The notes below the pieces were generated by a model. The model saw only the letters and a program-made list of their open reading frames with translations. It made no database searches and was not told the DNA's origin. A stretch of 39,266 nucleotides of DNA from Planctomycetota bacterium (lineage in GTDB: Bacteria; Planctomycetota; PUPC01; JACPCR01), in the NCBI GenBank assembly GCA_030740295.1, contig JASLXP010000155.1:1-39266 (forward strand), written 5' to 3'. The position numbers and the translations under genes were made by a program. Below, piece by piece: positions 35,711-39,266 of the stretch (position 1 is its first letter; the number at the start of each line of letters is the position of its first letter).

Positions 35711-36571
35711 ATGAAGATGCTCATCAATTTCAATGGAGAATTACTCGATCCGGGCGAGGCGAAGATATCTGTTCTTGACCACGGCTTTCTGTTTGGCGAC
35801 AGCGTTTATGATGTGATTGGTACTGTCAACGGCCGTCTGTTTACAGCGGAGGAGCATCTGGAGCGATTGAGAAATTCGGCGGCCGCCATTCGGCTCGATA
35901 TTCCACTTACGAATGAAGAATTCATTCACGAAATGAATCGGACACTCGCGGCCGCGGGAAATGCTGAGTCATACATCCGAATTGTGATTACACGGGGCCA
36001 AGGAGTTATTGACCTTCATCCCAGGACCTGCAAGAAGCCGAACTGGATGATGTTTGTGATGCCGCTGCACGATTGGCCGGCAGAATGGTACACCGACGGC
36101 ATTAAGGTCGCGCTGGTGAGCATTCATCGGAATCCGTCGACTGCCCTTAGCCCGAAAATCAAATCGGGCAATTATCTGAATAATGTCATCGCAAGGATGC
36201 AGGCGGCCGATGAGGATGCAGTCGAAGGGATCATGCTGAACCCCGAAGGATGGGTGACTGAAGGAACCACGAGCAACATCTGGATGGTAAAGGACGGCAA
36301 GGCAAAGACGCCGGCGCTTCGATGCGGGCTGCTGCCAGGTGTCACCCGGGCTCTGGTGCTCGAGCTTGCCTCGACGAATGGCATCCCTGTCGAGGAATGT
36401 GAAATCTCCCGGGAAGAGCTTCTTGACGCGGAGGAGGCGTTTATTACCAGCACTACGAAAGGCGTCGTGCCAATCCGCTTGATTGGAGACACGGCCGTCG
36501 GGAACGGCAAGCCTGGACCGATAACGAAGCGGCTGGGCCAGTTATTAACGGAACGTGAACAAGCGAACTGA
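35711..36571 (+). CDS. Class IV aminotransferase (IlvE/Dat-like)
   Basis: The protein has 286 aa from ATG 35711; an upstream in-frame ATG at 35681 is possible. It has the fold-type IV PLP signature: ISVLDHGFLFGDSVYDVIG near the N-terminus, the catalytic lysine region LSPKIKSGNYLNNVIARMQA and the cofactor-binding EGWVTEGTTSNIWMV, then CGLLPGVTRALVLE. This fits a branched-chain amino acid or D-amino acid aminotransferase; the subtype cannot be fixed from sequence alone. The aroB ATG is 2 nt after its stop, so they are probably co-transcribed. Confidence 0.9.
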   Translation: MKMLINFNGELLDPGEAKISVLDHGFLFGDSVYDVIGTVNGRLFTAEEHLERLRNSAAAIRLDIPLTNEEFIHEMNRTLAAAGNAESYIRIVITRGQGVIDLHPRTCKKPNWMMFVMPLHDWPAEWYTDGIKVALVSIHRNPSTALSPKIKSGNYLNNVIARMQAADEDAVEGIMLNPEGWVTEGTTSNIWMVKDGKAKTPALRCGLLPGVTRALVLELASTNGIPVEECEISREELLDAEEAFITSTTKGVVPIRLIGDTAVGNGKPGPITKRLGQLLTEREQAN

Positions 36572-36573
36572 CC

Positions 36574-37656
36574 ATGCGAACCATCAAAGTTGAGACAGAG
36601 AGTAAAACCTATGATATCCGCGTCGAGTGGGGCGGCCTGAATCAGATTGGCGACTGGGTCGCGGAGACTATGCGGCCATGCCGGGCCGCGATGTTAACCG
36701 ATGAAAATGTCTGGCAGCAGCACGGCGAAAAGATGGCGTCATCCATACGAGAGGCGGGCTTCGAATTAACGGTCATTGTCCGGCCACCCGGTGAAGGCCA
36801 GAAATGTATGGCTTCGGTCAGCGAGATCTATGATTCTCTCGTCGAAGCACGTCTTGACCGAAAATCCGCGCTCATCGCATTCGGCGGCGGCGTGGTCGGT
36901 GATCTCGGGGGCTTTGTTGCTTCAACCTATCTGCGTGGCATTCCGTTCATTCAAGTGCCGACTACGCTGCTTGCACAGGTGGACAGCTCCGTCGGAGGAA
37001 AAGTCGGGGTGAACCACCCACAGGGCAAGAACCTCATCGGTTCGTTCCATCAGCCGGAAGGTGTTCTCATTGATCCTGCCGTGCTGCAATCTTTGCCTCA
37101 AGCTGACCTCATTGCCGGACTGGCTGAGGTTCTCAAATATGGGGTGATACGCGATCCTGAGCTGTGGGCTTATCTCGGAGAACACCGTGAGAAGATCTTG
37201 AATCTTTCACGAGATGAGCTCGAACACATCATTGCAGTCTCCTGCGAGATAAAGGCGGAGGTGGTCTCCGAAGATGAAAAAGAAGGCGGCCTGCGAATGA
37301 TCCTCAACTACGGCCACACGATAGGCCACGCGCTGGAGGCCACCGAAGGCTACGGCAACTTCCGCCACGGCGAAGTCGTCGCCCTTGGAATGATCGCCGC
37401 GGCGATGCTGAGCGAGAGAATGGGGCTGGCTTCAGTTGGCCTGGTTGAAGAGCATCGAAAGCTCATCGGCGATTACGGCCTGCCCGTGGAATGCGAGGTC
37501 AGCAATCCGGAGCGGATACTTTCGGTGATGTACAGCGACAAAAAGGCACTGCGAGGCAAGCTGCGATTTATTCTTGCATCAGAAATCGGCAAAGTGGAAA
37601 TCACGGACGAGGTGACGGACGAACTTGTGATGGATGTGTTGAAGGGACTTGGCTGA
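36574..37656 (+). CDS. aroB: 3-dehydroquinate synthase
   Basis: The protein has 360 aa, typical for AroB. The NAD-binding block IAFGGGVVGDLGGFVASTYL (about residues 92–111) is followed by PTTLLAQVDSSVGGKVGVNH, LAEVLKYGVI and the zinc-binding motifs NYGHTIGHALEA and FRHGEVVALGM. It converts DAHP to 3-dehydroquinate, the second step of the shikimate pathway. It is co-transcribed with a class IV aminotransferase; no other shikimate gene is present. The repeat array starts about 12 bp after its stop. Confidence 0.97.
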   Translation: MRTIKVETESKTYDIRVEWGGLNQIGDWVAETMRPCRAAMLTDENVWQQHGEKMASSIREAGFELTVIVRPPGEGQKCMASVSEIYDSLVEARLDRKSALIAFGGGVVGDLGGFVASTYLRGIPFIQVPTTLLAQVDSSVGGKVGVNHPQGKNLIGSFHQPEGVLIDPAVLQSLPQADLIAGLAEVLKYGVIRDPELWAYLGEHREKILNLSRDELEHIIAVSCEIKAEVVSEDEKEGGLRMILNYGHTIGHALEATEGYGNFRHGEVVALGMIAAAMLSERMGLASVGLVEEHRKLIGDYGLPVECEVSNPERILSVMYSDKKALRGKLRFILASEIGKVEITDEVTDELVMDVLKGLG

Positions 37657-37710
37657 AGAGAATCCGAAGACCATTGCCTTGTCTCGAAACGGACCGAGGC
37701 TTTTGGACCT

Positions 37711-37850
37711 GAATGGAGAATGACGATTGATGATTGTTGATTGTTGAAAGCAGAAATGCTGAGCCCTAGAGCTCGGTCGACAGATTGGCTGGGCAGCCAG
37801 TGCTTGAACTTCAGAAATCAGAACTCAACAATCGTCATTCTTCATTCATT
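37711..37850. repeat. Array module 1
   Basis: This module begins 55 bp after the aroB stop and has both arms intact; the left arm has the variant ATTGTTGATTGTTGAAAGC. Confidence 0.9.
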
Positions 37851-37936
37851 GGGAAAAACACTGGCCGCGGCTTTCAAGACGCTGATGAGAACAAGACCAT
37901 TGCCTTGTCTCGATGCGGACCGAGGCTTTTGGACCT

Positions 37937-38076
37937 GAATGGAGAATGACGATTGATGATTGTTGATTTCTGAAAGCAGAAATGCTGAGCTCAAGAGCTC
38001 GGACAGCAGATTGGCTGGGCAGCCAGTGCTTGAACTTCAGAAATCAGAATTCAACATTCGTCATTCTTCATTCAAT
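37937..38076. repeat. Array module 2
   Basis: This intact module starts 226 bp after module 1. Its hairpin TTCTGAAAGCAGAA is at 37968–37981 and TGGCT-GGGC-AGCCA at 38012–38025. Confidence 0.9.
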
Positions 38077-38170
38077 TGGGAAAGCACGAGCCGCGGCCTT
38101 CAAAACGCTGATGAAAGGAAGACCATTGCCTTGTCTCGAAGCGGCCGAGACTTTTCTGTTGGATGGAATT

Positions 38171-38308
38171 GAATGAAGAATGACGATTGATGATTGTTGA
38201 TTTCTGAAAGCAGAAATGCTGAGTTCGAGAGCTCGGTCAACAGATTGGCTGGGCAGCCAGTGCTTGAACTTCAGAAATCAGAACTCAACATTCATCATTC
38301 TTCATTCT
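38171..38308. repeat. Array module 3
   Basis: This intact module starts 234 bp after module 2. Its spacer is followed by the degenerate region that carries the four-helix-bundle ORF. Confidence 0.9.
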
Positions 38309-38421
38309 GTTGTGAAAGCACGAGCCACTGCTCTCAAGGATGCTGAAGAAAGCCACACCATTCTGAATTTCGAAAATCAGAAATAGTCTTTCGTCAATCC
38401 TCAATCTGCTCACATACAATA

Positions 38422-38781
38422 ATGAACAAGCCAAGCGACCTGGAAGACAGGCTGATAGATTTCGCGGTTCGAGTAATCACTGTAGTCGAGGCGCTGCCAA
38501 CGACGAAGCCTGGCAATCACATCTCTGGACAGCTCGTTCGTTCCGGAACTTCACCTGCACCCAATTACGGCGAAGCGCGCAGCGCTGAATCTCGCAAGGA
38601 TTTCATCCATAAAATGAAGGTCTCATTAAAGGAACTGCGAGAAACATACATCTGGCTCAAGATCATCGAAAGAAAGCCTCTCTGTGACCCCAAGAAGCTG
38701 ATCGGGATCATTCAGGAGTGCGACGAACTGATTTCGATATTCGTATCGAGCATCAAAACAGCGGAAGGCAATCAGCCATGA
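38422..38781 (+). CDS. Four-helix-bundle protein (S23 / 23S rRNA intervening-sequence type)
   Basis: The protein has 119 aa and matches the four-helix-bundle family (TIGR02436, PF05635): DLEDRLIDFAVRVITVVEAL (helix 1), HISGQLVRSGTSPAPNYGEA, SAESRKDFIHKMKVSLKELR (helix 2–3, with the family-typical KDF..K...SLKE), ETYIWLKIIERK and a last helix. The family was found in 23S rRNA intervening sequences and includes the accessory protein Avd of diversity-generating retroelements. It lies inside the repeat array: an arm-like sequence precedes it (TTTCGTCAATCCTCAATC, 38393–38410) and another follows directly after its stop. I see no rRNA here, so the usual host locus is absent. Confidence 0.93.
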   Translation: MNKPSDLEDRLIDFAVRVITVVEALPTTKPGNHISGQLVRSGTSPAPNYGEARSAESRKDFIHKMKVSLKELRETYIWLKIIERKPLCDPKKLIGIIQECDELISIFVSSIKTAEGNQP

Positions 38782-38855
38782 TTGAACATTGTTGAGTGAT
38801 TCGTTGTTTGAAGGCAGAAATGTGGGGTCAACAATCGTCATTCTTCATTCAATTG
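38780..38855. repeat. Short array module after the four-helix ORF
   Basis: A left arm (GATTGAACATTGTTGAG) overlaps the ORF's TGA; a core of only a few bases follows, then the right arm (CAACAATCGTCATTCTTCATTC). It is a shortened module, suggesting an ORF-specific boundary. Confidence 0.7.
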
Positions 38856-38948
38856 GGAACGCACGAGCCGCGGTTTCTAAGACGCTGATGAAAGCAAGAC
38901 CATTGCCTAGTCTCGAAGCGGACCGAGGCTTTTCTGCTGGATGGAACT

Positions 38949-39087
38949 GAATGGAGAATGACGATTGATGATTGTTGATTTTCGAAAGCAGAAATGCTGA
39001 TCTTGAGAGCTCGGTCAACAGATTGGCTGGGCATCCAGCGCTTTGAACTTCAGAAATCAGAACTCAAATCGTCATTCTTCATTCAAT
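38949..39087. repeat. Array module 5
   Basis: This intact module follows a normal spacer at 38856–38948. Its right arm is slightly shortened (CTCAAATCGTCATTCTTC). Confidence 0.88.
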
Positions 39088-39182
39088 CGGGAAGGCACGA
39101 GCCGCCGCTTTTAAGACGTTGATGAAAGCAAGACATTGCCTCAGTCTCGCAACGGAACGAGGCTTTTCTGTTGGATGGAATT

Positions 39183-39266
39183 GAATGAAGAATGACGATT
39201 GATGATTGTTGATTTTTGAAGGCAGAAATGCTGAGCTCGAGAGCTCGGTCAACAGATTGGCTGGGC
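39183..39266. repeat. Array module 6, cut by the window edge
   Basis: Only the left arm and part of the core are present. Period to the previous module is 234 bp. Confidence 0.85.

Larger units (their letters stand above)
37668..39266. repeat. Tandem array of ~226–234-bp palindromic modules
   Basis: Modules share a left arm (GAATGRAGAATGACGATT then GATGATTGTTGATT), a core of about 70 bp, a complementary right arm (CAATCGTCATTCTTCATTC) and a spacer (AGACCATTGCC then GCGGACCGAGGCTTTT). Spacer starts at 37668, 37894, 38120, 38897 and 39131 give periods of 226, 226, then 777 (ORF included), then 234. Each core contains small hairpins (TTCTGAAAGCAGAA; GAGCTC pairs; TGGCT-GGGC-AGCCA). The array runs off the window end, so its full length is unknown. 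Small ORFs in the copies are repeat artefacts. Confidence 0.95.

Noticed and set aside
37741..38176. Repeated 64–70-aa frames in the array
   Set aside because: They recur because the DNA repeats; module spacing of 226 bp is not a multiple of three and no conserved start signal precedes them.
37668..39266. CRISPR array
   Set aside because: Repeats are about 140 bp with inverted arms and long related spacers, and no cas gene is near.

Overview
The window most resembles an uncultured, Gram-negative, moderately high-GC bacterium of the Planctomycetota/Verrucomicrobiota/Lentisphaerota/Hydrogenedentota kind. The evidence is gene content: a MoxR–DUF58–BatA–vWA cluster, a DUF1080–sialidase fusion, a DUF6797-like propeller protein, Gfo/Idh/MocA, heparinase and acetyl-xylan-esterase-type hydrolases, and a VPGUxxT-like thioredoxin/MsrA fusion. 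No rRNA, tRNA or phage gene was seen, so the phylum is an inference.

Layout. (1) 160–6870, minus strand: MoxR AAA+ ATPase (broken by an in-frame TAA near its C-terminus), a DUF58 protein, a BatA-like protein and a vWA/amidotransferase-like membrane protein, with heptamer-repeat elements between them. (2) 6970–10053: an unknown 189-aa protein, a calcineurin-like phosphoesterase and an unknown 309-aa protein. (3) 10123–12371: a GT39/ArnT-like membrane glycosyltransferase followed by a scrambled soluble glycosyltransferase remnant. (4) 12677–20229: thioredoxin–MsrA fusion, nadB, an acetyl-xylan-esterase-like hydrolase, a heparinase II/III-like lyase, a zinc-ribbon protein and a secreted TlpA-like thioredoxin. 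(5) 20479–25225, plus strand: a GH63-type glucosidase, two unknown proteins and an AAC(3)-fold acetyltransferase. (6) 25290–30107: a YtrA-type GntR repressor with a dyad-rich promoter, an ABC ATPase and two ABC-2 permeases in overlapping frames; the first permease carries a large C-terminal beta-propeller-like domain. (7) 30203–35433, minus strand: DUF1080–sialidase fusion, DUF6797-like propeller protein, Gfo/Idh/MocA dehydrogenase. (8) 35711–37656: a class IV aminotransferase and aroB. (9) 37657–39266: a tandem array of about 230-bp palindromic modules with a four-helix-bundle (S23/bIVP) ORF inside it.

The most unusual signal is the repeats. At least nine sites carry short arrays with a 7-nt period but different words (ATTACGN, GAGTAAT/ATTACTC, GTTTCAG, ATTGTTG, CATTCC-like). 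They often form inverted arms around a core, and most lie within about 10 nt of a start or stop codon. The 3' array is the most elaborate form and is the only one seen with a protein gene inside. The second notable system is the GntR-controlled ABC operon with a permease–propeller fusion, which looks like a self-contained sensing/export unit.
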